Source: Burkholderia cepacia
GTDB taxonomy: Bacteria; Pseudomonadota; Gammaproteobacteria; Burkholderiales; Burkholderiaceae
Reading direction: 5' to 3'
Assembly: GCF_001039005.1 (NCBI RefSeq)
Contig: NZ_LDWR01000011.1
Location: 372,001-436,000, forward strand
Length of the DNA stretch: 64,000 bases
Under the pieces are notes generated by a model. The model made no database searches and was not told where the DNA came from. It worked only from the letters and a program-made list of their open reading frames with translations. Below are positions 9,116 through 17,900 of the stretch, piece after piece. Both the position numbers and the translations under genes were made by a program. Every line of letters begins with the position of its first letter. Positions within the stretch are counted from its first letter, which is position 1.

Positions 9116-11653
9116 TCAGTCGCGCGCCCGATCGAGCTTCGGCGCCAGCATGGCCTGCAAGCCGCGCGCCGTACCCTTCCACATCCGTACATAACCGTCC
9201 ACGCCGACGCGCAGCACTTCCTTCAGGCCGCCGAGCGGCGTGTCGATGCGCTGACCTTCGTGCCAGTCGAGCCACGCATCCGCGCGGCCGAACGTGCATT
9301 GCACGAGCTGCCGCTCCTGTTCGAGCGTCAGTTCCTCGAAGCTCAGGCCGACGTGGGTCGGCGTCACGCGGCTCACGCGCACCGGGAACGGGAACGGCCG
9401 GTCGCCGCGCGTCACGCACACCGTCAGCGTGTCGCCGACCGCGAGCGGCAGCCCCGGTACTGCTTCGAGGCCGAGGCCGCCGGTCGAGTAGTCGCTCGTG
9501 AAGCACGCGGCAGTCGTTCCGTCGGCGAGCAGCAGCGTGGCCGGCACGCGCATCGCGATCCGGTGCGTGACGCGCACCTGCTTGGTCTCGCGCGCAACCG
9601 CCAGCGCCGCGCCGAGCATCGCGAGGTTGTACACGGTCCAGCCGAGCGTGATCAGGATCGTCGACGCCTCGTCGCCCTGGTCGGCCACGAGCCGCCACAA
9701 CCCGGCCGCGATCGCGAGCACGTTCAGCCCGAACAGCACGAGGTACGGCTTCGACGTCGACCAGTCGACGTACCCTTCGTCGATCTTGCCGCCCTTATCG
9801 GTCACGTTGAACTTGCCGTGCTTCGGGCTGAAGAACGCGACGGTGGTCGGCAGCGCGATATACCACGCGAGCACCGATTCGTAGACCTCGGCCCAGAACG
9901 AATGGCGGTAGCGCCCTTGCATCCGCGAGTTCGCGACGTTCGCGAGCACGAGATACGGGATCACGTAGCTCGCGAGCGCGAGCGACGACGCGTTGATGAA
10001 GTACAGGTGGAAGAACAGGTACGCGAGCGGGATCGTCAGGAACACCAGCCGCGGAATCCCGTAGAAGAAGTGCAGCATCGCGTTGCCGTAGCAGATCCGC
10101 TGGATCAGGCCGAGCCCGCGCCCGAGGAACGGGTTGTCGATGCGGAAGATCTGCGCCATCCCACGCGCCCAGCGCGTGCGCTGCTTCACGTGGCCCGCGA
10201 GGCTCTCCGTCGCGAGGCCGGCCGCCTGCACGGTCGGCAGGTACGCCGACGTATAACCGCGCCGGTGCAGCTTGAGCGCCGTGTGCGCGTCCTCGGTGAC
10301 GGTCTCGACCGCGACGCCGCCGACCTCCTCCAGCGCGCTGCGCTTGAGCACCGCGCACGATCCGCAGAAGAACGTCGCGTTCCACAGGTCGTTGCCTGAC
10401 TGCACGAGCCCGTAGAACAGGTTGCCCTCGTTCGGGATCTCGCGGAACGTGCCGAGGTTGCGCTCGAACGGATCGGGCGAGAAGAAATGGTGCGGCGTCT
10501 GCACGAGCGCGCACTTCGGGTCGCGCTGGAACACGCCCATCGTCGTCTGCAGGAACGAGCGCGTCGGCACGTGATCGCAGTCGAAGATCGCGATGTATTC
10601 GCCGTGCGTCTTCGGCAGCGCGCGGTTGATGTTGCCGGCCTTCGCGTGGAGGTTGTCGTCGCGCGTCAGGTAGTCGATGCCGGCTTCGGCCGCGAACGCC
10701 GCGAACTCGGGGCGCCGGCCGTCGTCGAGCAGGTACACGCGCAGCTTCGCCGTCGGCCAGTCGATGCTCTGCGCGGCGAATACCGTCGGCTTCACGACCG
10801 ACAGCGGCTCGTTGTAGGTCGGGATATAGATGTCGACGGTCGGCCAGGTGTCGGGATCGTCGGACAGCGGCACGATCGGCCGGTCGAGCGGCCACGCGGT
10901 CTGCACGAAGCCGAGCAGCAGGATCATCCACGTGTAGGCTTCCGCGCCGTACAGCATGTAACCGGCGATCGCCTCGACCGGGCCGCGGAAATCGAGCGTC
11001 TGTGTCGTGCGCCACCACACGTAGCGCACCGTCGAGAGCAACGCGAGCGACGCGAGCGCGAGCGTCGGCAGGTGACCCGGCAGGCGGCGCAGCGCGAGCG
11101 CCAGCACCGCGACGATCGCGAAGAACGCGAACTGCGCGCCGGGCATCAGCGGCGACATCCCGGCCGCGGCCCACAGCAGCGCGCCGACCACGAGCAGCAG
11201 CGGCGCGAGCCAGCGGCGCCGGCCGACGCCGTTCGCGCGCGCATCGAGCCAGCCGCCCCAGCGCACCCACGGCAGGCGTTCGAGCAACGCGTCGACGCGC
11301 CGGCCGACCGCGCGCCCGGCCACGTAGACGGGCACGACGAATTTGTCGAACCACGCGAGCGGATCGCGCGCGGGCCGGCCGTCGGCCGCGCGCGGCGCGC
11401 GCACGATCGAGCGCCACAGCCATTCGCGCGCGCTGAGCGGCTGCAGCACGCCCCACTCGTGCGCGAGCCGCAGGAACGCGACGCGCACCCAGCGGCGCAC
11501 ATGATCGGGGCGGCCCGTCGGCGGCACGTGGAAAAACAGCCGCACGAGCCAGTCGATCCGCGTACGTTCCGCCGGCAGCCCGATGCCACGCGCGAACCAG
11601 TCGGCCGCACGGCGGCCGAACGCGCGCAGTCGCGGCATGCGCGCGGCCTTCAT
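9116..11653 (-). CDS. bcsA: Cellulose synthase catalytic subunit BcsA (GT2 plus PilZ)
   Basis: This 845-residue protein polymerises UDP-glucose into beta-1,4-glucan and exports the chain through its own membrane channel. GT2 motifs are in order: YIPTYNEP, LLDDGRRPEF (about residue 310), IAIFDCDHVPT (about 357), the TED triad (about 452) and QRTRWARGMAQ (about 490). The C-terminal PilZ domain retains the c-di-GMP residues RVTHR (about 690) and DYSTGGLGLE. An N-terminal extension of about 130 residues precedes the first membrane helix. The ATG at 11653 overlaps the bcsQ stop by 4 bp; a continuous upstream frame runs through bcsQ but is out of register with it and was not used. Confidence 0.95.
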   Translation of the reverse strand: MKAARMPRLRAFGRRAADWFARGIGLPAERTRIDWLVRLFFHVPPTGRPDHVRRWVRVAFLRLAHEWGVLQPLSAREWLWRSIVRAPRAADGRPARDPLAWFDKFVVPVYVAGRAVGRRVDALLERLPWVRWGGWLDARANGVGRRRWLAPLLLVVGALLWAAAGMSPLMPGAQFAFFAIVAVLALALRRLPGHLPTLALASLALLSTVRYVWWRTTQTLDFRGPVEAIAGYMLYGAEAYTWMILLLGFVQTAWPLDRPIVPLSDDPDTWPTVDIYIPTYNEPLSVVKPTVFAAQSIDWPTAKLRVYLLDDGRRPEFAAFAAEAGIDYLTRDDNLHAKAGNINRALPKTHGEYIAIFDCDHVPTRSFLQTTMGVFQRDPKCALVQTPHHFFSPDPFERNLGTFREIPNEGNLFYGLVQSGNDLWNATFFCGSCAVLKRSALEEVGGVAVETVTEDAHTALKLHRRGYTSAYLPTVQAAGLATESLAGHVKQRTRWARGMAQIFRIDNPFLGRGLGLIQRICYGNAMLHFFYGIPRLVFLTIPLAYLFFHLYFINASSLALASYVIPYLVLANVANSRMQGRYRHSFWAEVYESVLAWYIALPTTVAFFSPKHGKFNVTDKGGKIDEGYVDWSTSKPYLVLFGLNVLAIAAGLWRLVADQGDEASTILITLGWTVYNLAMLGAALAVARETKQVRVTHRIAMRVPATLLLADGTTAACFTSDYSTGGLGLEAVPGLPLAVGDTLTVCVTRGDRPFPFPVRVSRVTPTHVGLSFEELTLEQERQLVQCTFGRADAWLDWHEGQRIDTPLGGLKEVLRVGVDGYVRMWKGTARGLQAMLAPKLDRARD

Positions 11654-12429
11654 CGCACCGCTCCGCTGCGACCGGCCGCACCGGCGGCCAGCCACGTATC
11701 GACCCAGTTCGCGATGCCATTCAGGTCGTGCGACGCCTGCGAATACGGCGCGTCGTCGAAGATCCAGCTGCCGCGCGCGAGCGCTTCGGGCACGGCCGCA
11801 TCGACGTGAATCCGCTGGTCGAGCATCGAGCCCGGCCCCGCGACCGCGCGCAGCATCGCGAGCGCATCGCGCTGCATGTCGCGCGCCGGATTCAGCCGGT
11901 TCACGACGATCTGCAGATCGCCGCCGCCGGCCCTGAGCGCGCCGAGCCGCGCGGCGGTCGTCGCGCACGCGGTCGGTTCGGGGGGCACGACGACCAGCGT
12001 CAGGTCCGCGCAGCGAATCGCCTGCTCGGCCTGCGGCGACGGATAGCGCGCGGTATCGACCAGCACGACGCCGTCGGCCGGCAACCCGATCTCGTCGAGC
12101 GCACGCGACAGCCACGCGCGGTCGGCCACGAGCCGCGCATCGCAGGCGGCGGCGCCGGCCGCGTCGACCTGCCCGTACGGCACGAACAGCACGCCGTCGG
12201 CATTGCACCACGTGTGGGCGTGCCACGGCTCGGCGCCGCCGAGCACGCTCTGTGCGAGGCCGTGTTCGGCCAGCGTGTCGAGGCCGAGCGTCGCGCCCAT
12301 CAGGTTCTGCGCATCGAATTCGACGGCGACGACCGGCCGGCCGCGGCGCGCGAGCAGCACCGCGAGCGCGGCCGCGAGCGTCGTGCGACCCGCGCCGCCC
12401 GTCGTCGACGTAATGGCGATCGTCTTCAT
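11650..12429 (-). CDS. bcsQ: BcsQ, MinD/ParA-like ATPase of cellulose export
   Basis: This 259-residue P-loop protein of the MinD/ParA group is required in E. coli for polar assembly of the cellulose machine. The deviant Walker A is ITSTTGGAGRTTLAAALA, with Arg where ParA-type proteins usually have Lys; altered P-loops are known for BcsQ. Walker A' is VVAVEFDAQNLMG and the VVLVDTARYPSP segment is Walker B-like. The gene overlaps bcsF upstream and bcsA downstream by 4 bp each (ATGA junctions), indicating coupled translation. Confidence 0.9.
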   Translation of the reverse strand: MKTIAITSTTGGAGRTTLAAALAVLLARRGRPVVAVEFDAQNLMGATLGLDTLAEHGLAQSVLGGAEPWHAHTWCNADGVLFVPYGQVDAAGAAACDARLVADRAWLSRALDEIGLPADGVVLVDTARYPSPQAEQAIRCADLTLVVVPPEPTACATTAARLGALRAGGGDLQIVVNRLNPARDMQRDALAMLRAVAGPGSMLDQRIHVDAAVPEALARGSWIFDDAPYSQASHDLNGIANWVDTWLAAGAAGRSGAVR

Positions 12430-12635
12430 CGGGTCGCCTCGTCGCCGCGCTCGGCGCCGGGTAGCAACCGCCCGCGCAGCGCGACCGGCACCAGTTCGCA
12501 CGGCACCGCGTCGCGCCGGTCGATCCCGCGCGGCGCATGAAAGCCGCGGCCGATGCCGAGGTGCTGCGCGACGATCCAGACGGGCACCGCGATCACGATG
12601 CCGACGATGAAACCGATGACGAGTTCGGCGATCAT
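12426..12635 (-). CDS. bcsF: BcsF-like membrane anchor
   Basis: This is a 69-residue protein with a single N-terminal transmembrane segment (residues 4-24: LVIGFIVGIVIAVPVWIVAQ) and a short basic cytoplasmic tail. Position, length and topology match BcsF, which anchors the c-di-GMP sensor BcsE to the synthase and activates BcsG. It overlaps bcsE and bcsQ by 4 bp each. The call relies on context because sequence identity across this family is low. Confidence 0.75.
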   Translation of the reverse strand: MIAELVIGFIVGIVIAVPVWIVAQHLGIGRGFHAPRGIDRRDAVPCELVPVALRGRLLPGAERGDEATR

Positions 12636-14608
12636 GCGCCCTCCGGATTGCGCAGCGGCATCGCGCTGCGGATGGCACCGCGCGCACGCGCGGCGGGATT
12701 GACGGGATGCGGGGCCGGTGCGTCGGCGGCCAGGTGCGCGAGCGCCGGCATCGCACCGATCGCCTCGAGCGACACGATGGCATCGATTGCATCGACCGCA
12801 TCGCTCACCTCGCTCGCGTCAGGCAACGCCGCGCCGGAATCGGCGCGCGCAGCCGAGGTGCGCGCCGCACCGGCCGGCTGCTTGACCGCGAACAGGTCGC
12901 TGTAGTCGGCGATCGGCGCGCGCCGGTTCTCGGCCTTCAGCGCATCGAGCTCCGTGTCGATGCTGCCCTGCCCGAGGCATACGACGCGGTCGGACAGCGA
13001 GTCGACCGGTGCGTCGAAGATTCGCGCAAGCGCGTCGTCGGCATCGACCGGCTCGCACGCGAACAGGAACACGTACAGGTGCCCGGCATCGGCCGTCACG
13101 ACGTCGCCCGCGCGACGCGGCCGGCAATGCCGCAGCGCGTCGACGTGCGACACGCCCGGCAGCAGCGTGATTTTCGCGAGCGTGTGCGGCAGCGCGAGCA
13201 CGGCGCCGCGATCGAGCACCGCGCGAATCCGCAGGCAGAACGCGCCGACCGGCAGATAACCGAGCACCGAATCGCCGAGCGCGGCCGCGAGCGCCGCGCG
13301 ATAGTCGGCCGCGACGGGCCGCGCATAGAGCTGGCCGCGCAGCGCGTGCACGGCGGCCTGCATCCGCGATACCGGCAGGTCGCGCGCGACGACGCGGTTC
13401 GCGCCGACGCTCAGCACGAGCATCTCGAACTGCTGGCGCAGCACCTCGCCGCGCTCGACGACCGCGATCTTCAGCGCGCCGCCGCACTGCCGGCGCAGCG
13501 CGTGCACGTCGGCGCACAACGCTTCGAGCTGCGCATGCGAGCGGAACACGAGCACCGCGGTCGCGGCCTGGGCTTGCGCGCAGGCCGCGACGACGGCTGC
13601 GTTGTCGTCGACGATTTCCCAGTCGCCGGGCACGCGAGTCGCGCCGTCGAGCACCGCGCGGCTGACGACGACGCGATCCTCGTCGCTCGCCAGCTTCATC
13701 CGGTGCGCCGGCTCGGTCGCGCCGCCATCGACGCTCGCGGACAGCCGGCCGCCCGGTGCAAAGCGCAGCGGTCGCACTTCGCCGGCCGCGAGCGTGTCGC
13801 CCGCGCGCCAGAAATCGACGATCCACAGCAGTTCGCCGTGCGTGCGCTGCATCTGCGCGACGCCCGAGCAGACGCCGTGGAAACCGCTGCGCGGCGTGCG
13901 ATCCGCATCGCGTACGAGCGGCGGATCATCGGTACGCACATCGGTGCCCGCACGGGCCGCTTCGGGATCGAGCAGCAGCACGAGCGCGATCCGGCGCGTG
14001 CGGCACCAGTCGGCGAGTGCGTGCGCTTCGTCCGCGAGCGCGACCGGGTCGTCCCAGCTGAACCAGCGCTGCGCGCCTTCGACGAAATACAGCGAGCGCG
14101 CACGAAAACCGTAGCGCTTCATCGCGCGCAAGCCGCCCGTGAGTCGCGCGAACGGGCCCGGCGCCGCGCGGCGCGGCGCGTCGCCGGTCGCACCGGTCGC
14201 GCCGGCACCTGCTCCCTCGGCCGGCTCGGCCGCCGCCGGCATCGCCAGCACGTTCAGGTTGCGCGGCCAGCCGGCCGGGTGTGCTCCTCCCGCGAAACCG
14301 CGCGCCTGCAGATGTTCGGCGACACGCTCCGGATCGCGTGCGAGCACGACCGTCACGTCGCGTGTGCGCGCCTGTCGCACGCTCTCCCACACGAGCGCGT
14401 CGCAGGCCGGCGTGCCGCCGGCCGCGTAGATCGCGTACAGGCCACCCGCTTCCAGTTGCGTCCAGGTGTCGGGCAATCCGTCGATCGCGAGCCGGCTCAG
14501 CGTGCCGATGCGGCCGCCGGCCGGCCCCGTGCGCAGCAGCGCGCGCAGGCGGCCCAGCAGGCCGGCGGCGCCGAGCGCGGGACGGGTGGCATCGATTTCC
14601 GTATTCAC
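12632..14608 (-). CDS. bcsE: BcsE, c-di-GMP-binding cellulose regulator
   Basis: This 658-residue soluble protein senses c-di-GMP and stimulates cellulose synthesis. The N-terminal 300 residues resemble a degenerate RecA-like NTPase domain. The C-terminal GIL domain contains LRHCRPRRAGDVVTAD, whose RAGD matches the RxGD c-di-GMP motif. The last 90 residues are low-complexity and Ala/Pro-rich. Translation starts at GTG 14608, six bases after an AGGGGA ribosome site that overlaps the left end of the palindromic element described below. It is unclear whether its mRNA is made mainly from the bcsB promoter through that element. Confidence 0.88.
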   Translation of the reverse strand: MNTEIDATRPALGAAGLLGRLRALLRTGPAGGRIGTLSRLAIDGLPDTWTQLEAGGLYAIYAAGGTPACDALVWESVRQARTRDVTVVLARDPERVAEHLQARGFAGGAHPAGWPRNLNVLAMPAAAEPAEGAGAGATGATGDAPRRAAPGPFARLTGGLRAMKRYGFRARSLYFVEGAQRWFSWDDPVALADEAHALADWCRTRRIALVLLLDPEAARAGTDVRTDDPPLVRDADRTPRSGFHGVCSGVAQMQRTHGELLWIVDFWRAGDTLAAGEVRPLRFAPGGRLSASVDGGATEPAHRMKLASDEDRVVVSRAVLDGATRVPGDWEIVDDNAAVVAACAQAQAATAVLVFRSHAQLEALCADVHALRRQCGGALKIAVVERGEVLRQQFEMLVLSVGANRVVARDLPVSRMQAAVHALRGQLYARPVAADYRAALAAALGDSVLGYLPVGAFCLRIRAVLDRGAVLALPHTLAKITLLPGVSHVDALRHCRPRRAGDVVTADAGHLYVFLFACEPVDADDALARIFDAPVDSLSDRVVCLGQGSIDTELDALKAENRRAPIADYSDLFAVKQPAGAARTSAARADSGAALPDASEVSDAVDAIDAIVSLEAIGAMPALAHLAADAPAPHPVNPAARARGAIRSAMPLRNPEGA

Positions 14609-14649
14609 GACGGTCCCCTAGGGTCTGTTTCCATATGGAACACACATGC

Positions 14650-14747
14650 GTTGCCACGAGAACGGCCGCTCGCGAGGCGCGCGACGCCGCGAATACTGAC
14701 GTATTCGCAAGGAGCGCAACGCGGCGAGCGGCCGTTCTCGTGGCAAC
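14650..14747. repeat. Hairpin 1 of the element
   Basis: Perfect 24-nt arms (14650-14673 and 14724-14747) begin GTTGCCACGAGAACGG. The loop region contains a second stem, GCGAATAC (14689-14696) paired with GTATTCGC (14701-14708) around a TGAC loop. An A/T-rich linker follows at 14748-14768. Confidence 0.85.
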
Positions 14748-14773
14748 CCCAAATTAAAAAATTCATGTCACGG

Positions 14774-14874
14774 GAATGCCCGAAATCGCCCGTATGGCGG
14801 CGTCGTTCGTCGCTTGTTTGGCGCGGCCAAACGGCGCTTCTCACTTCTTGCCCTACGAGCGATTTCGGGCATTC
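14774..14874. repeat. Hairpin 2 of the element
   Basis: Perfect 16-nt arms GAATGCCCGAAATCGC (14774-14789) and its complement (14859-14874) enclose a smaller stem. That inner stem is GTTTGGC (14816-14822) paired with GCCAAAC (14826-14832) around a GCG loop. Confidence 0.85.
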
Positions 14875-14902
14875 GCATGTGTGTTCCATATGGAAACAGA
14901 CC

Positions 14903-17900
14903 CTAGTAATCCGAATAAAGCCGCACCGGCGTCGGCGTAACGAGCCAGCTCCGCTGCGCGCGCGCATCGAACGCATAACGCAGGTACACGAGCGCCGAAC
15001 TCGGCGCGTAGTCGTGCGACCGGTCGACATGCAGTTGCGCGCCGACGCTCAGATGCGGATTCACGCGGTATTCGACGATGCCGTTCACGCCATACGAGAA
15101 CGACACGCCGCGCGTCGAGCTGCCCGCGTACACGAACCCGGCCGCCACCTGCGCGGCCCGCTGGTCCGAGAACGTCGGGTAATACAGCGAATCCTTCTCG
15201 TAGCTGTTCGAGACCCCGCCCGTGAAAGTCAGGTCCCACGACAGCGCGTCGTGCCGCCCCGCCCATTCGATCGGCACGCCGAGCGACAGGTAGCGCTGCG
15301 GGCTGTAGTAACCGCCCTGCCCGTACGTGTAATAGCGCAGGTTCTGCGCGTAGTGCCACGCGTTGCCGACGAGCCCGGTGCTGACCTTCATCGTCGCGCG
15401 CTCGTACACGGGCACCGTGAAGCCGGTGCGCAGCGTGACTTCCGCGTTGCGCTCGACGTTGCGGCCGGACAGCACGCCCGCGCCGAGTTCCGCGAACAGG
15501 TTCGTGCGGCCCACATCGACCGACGCGCGCAGGTTCACGCCGTCGCGGCGCACGCCGCCCCACACCGCGCCGGTCCACGGGTCGCGCATCCCCGCGTACG
15601 ACAGCACGCTGCTCGTTTCCGGCCGCCGCGACGCATTCACGCTGAAGCTCGCCGGACCCGCATCGAAGCGATAACGCACGCCGCCGACGAGGTAATGCAC
15701 GGGGAAACCGAGCGGCGACGTGCCGAGATCGAAACGCCATGCATCGGTGCGATAACCGGCGCCGAGCGCAACGCCCGTCGCCGTCTGGTGCAGCGAGCCC
15801 GGCGGATTCGCGATCAACGCGGCGGCCGACTGATTCGACTGAAATGGCGGCGGCAGCCCGCTCTGGGCCTTGAGCGCCGCGTAGGTCCCGAACGTCGTGA
15901 GCGAATAGGCGTTCGGATCGCTGGTATCGAGCGTGCCCGGGTCCAGGTGCACGGTGTCGATCTGCGCGAACACATGCCCGTCGTAGCGGATCGGCAGCTG
16001 CATGTAGATCGGCACCTGCTGCGCGCGATACGACGAAATACCTTCGTCGCCCGACTTGTACGCGGGCGTCCAGCCGGTCTCGATCTCGGGGTTGCGCCGC
16101 TGCTCGAGATCCGCGAACGCGGCCTGCGCGGGCGTCAGGCCGTCGCGGCCCGGGCTCACGCCGGCCGTGCGTTCCTGCGACAGCGACAAGCGATACAACG
16201 ACGCCGCGTCGTCATAACGACCCTGTGCTTCGGCCACGCGCCCGGCCGCGACCGTCACGTCCGCGCGCGCCGGATACGCGGCGTGCAGCCGGTCGGTCAC
16301 CTGCGCGGCTTCGTCCGGACGGCGCAGCGCGTTCAGGCGGCGCACGGCCGACAGCTGCGTATCGACGTCGTCGTCCGGCGTGCGCGCGAGCACGGCCTGC
16401 ACACGCGCGAGCGCGGCCGCGCGGTTGCCGCTGTCCTCGTCGATGCGCGCGAGCGCGAGCTGCGTGTCGGTATCGTCAGGCGTGCGCGCGACGACCGGTG
16501 CAAGCGCGTCGCGCGCCGCGCCGAAATGCCCCTGCGCGCGTTCCAGATCGGCCAGCTCGAGCGCGTAGCGCTTGTCCGCGCGGCCGGCCGGGCTCGCGCG
16601 ATCGAGCTGTGTGCGTGCCTGCACGTAGTCCTGCCGCGCGATCGCGTCGTCCGTCTGCCGCAGCACGAGCCGCAGCGATTGATCCTCGAGCCTCGCCGTC
16701 TGTGCGGGCGTCAGCGACGGTTCGCGGCGCAGCGCGTCGAGCCACGCGGCGAGCGCGTCGTCGCGCCCCGCGCTGCCGAGCAGGTCGCCGTAGCGCAGCC
16801 GCACGTCCGCGTCGGCTTCGCTCGGATGCGCGACGATCCAGTCATGCAACGGCGCGAGGCCGCGATCGGGCTCACCCGCGTCGATCCACTGCGCGCCGAC
16901 CGCGGCGAGCATGTCGGGATCGTCCGGCGCGCTCGCCTGTGCATGCGCGAGCGACGCGGCAAATGCCACGCGGTCGCCGCGCCCGAGCGCGCCGCGCGCG
17001 TCGGCCAGCGTGCCTTCGGCATCGAGCTTGCGCGCCAGCGCGCGCATCCCGTCCGAACGGTGTGCGTCGTCGACAGGTGCGAGCGCGGCCTGCGCGCCCG
17101 CGACGTCGTTGACCGAATTGCGATACAGCGCGGTCGCATAGCGCATCTCGGGTGTATCGCTTTGCGCGAGCCCGTCGTCCATCACCGTGCGGCCGAGCTG
17201 CGGCAGCCCCATGTCGCGATAGAGACGCGCGAGCGCGAAACGTGTCCACGGCGCGTCGGGCGCCGCACGCACGGCGGCCTCGTAGCGTTGCGCGGCCGGC
17301 CCGCGTTCGCCCTTGTCCGCGAGTGCGCGCGCCTGATCCGCGAGCAGGTCGGCGCGCAGACCGTCGAGCGCGCGACGATCGTCGCGGCCCGTCACCCGTC
17401 CTTGCAATGCGTCGAGCAGCGGGCCGATCCGGTCCGCGCGGCCGGTGTTCTCATACAGCATGGCCGCGCCGCGCACGGCCGGCAGGCTCGGCGAACGCGC
17501 GGCCAGCAACTCGCGCAGCAACGGCTCCGCGCGCGCCCAGTCGCGCTGCGCAAGCAGCGCATCGGCGAGCTGCAGCTTCGCGTCCGGGCTGTTCGGCTGC
17601 ATCGCGAGCGCGGCACGCGCCGCGCGCTCGGCGTCTTTCGACCGTCCCGCGGCGGCCGCCGCGCGGCCTTGCGCGAGCAGTCCCCAGAACTGCGCGGTGC
17701 GCGCCAGGCTCTGCCATTTGTCGCGCTGGTCGGTCGCGAGCGTCGCGGCCCGCACGAACAACGCGCGCGCTTCGTCGTGCCGGCCTTCGCGCAGACGCAA
17801 CAGGCCAAGGCCGCCAACCGCGTCAGCATCGTCGGCCCGCGCGCGCGCGGCACGGGCGAGCAGCGGATCGGCGCCCGCCAGGTCGCCGCGCGCGAGCGCC

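Larger units (their letters stand above)
14618..14906. mobile_element. Palindromic MITE-like element inside the bcs operon
   Basis: A non-coding 281-bp unit (14622-14902) is flanked on each side by CTAG, the apparent target duplication. Counting the CTAG copies, the two ends form a perfect 33-bp inverted repeat (14618-14650 and 14874-14906), each containing the NdeI-like palindrome CCATATGG. Two further hairpins fill the interior. No transposase or convincing reading frame is present. The right copy of CTAG contains the TAG stop of bcsC and the left copy overlaps the bcsE ribosome site. Deleting the unit and one CTAG leaves the bcsC stop about 10 bp from the bcsE start. IS5-family elements of the IS427 group are known for short TA-centred duplications and could have moved such a unit; that link is inference. 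Confidence 0.8.

Noticed and set aside
7160-10399. A plus-strand frame of about 1,080 codons opposite bcsG and bcsA
   Set aside because: Low-complexity basic composition without domains; antisense to strongly conserved cellulose genes.
14622-14902. Element as an intrinsic terminator pair only
   Set aside because: Arms are too long and distal, no T-tracts follow the stems, and the flanking CTAG copies and terminal repeats are better explained by insertion.
14605-15030. Small open frames through the palindromic element (containing CFHMEHTC-like peptide)
   Set aside because: They follow from the symmetrical repeat sequence; both strands give similar peptides and no ribosome site is present.
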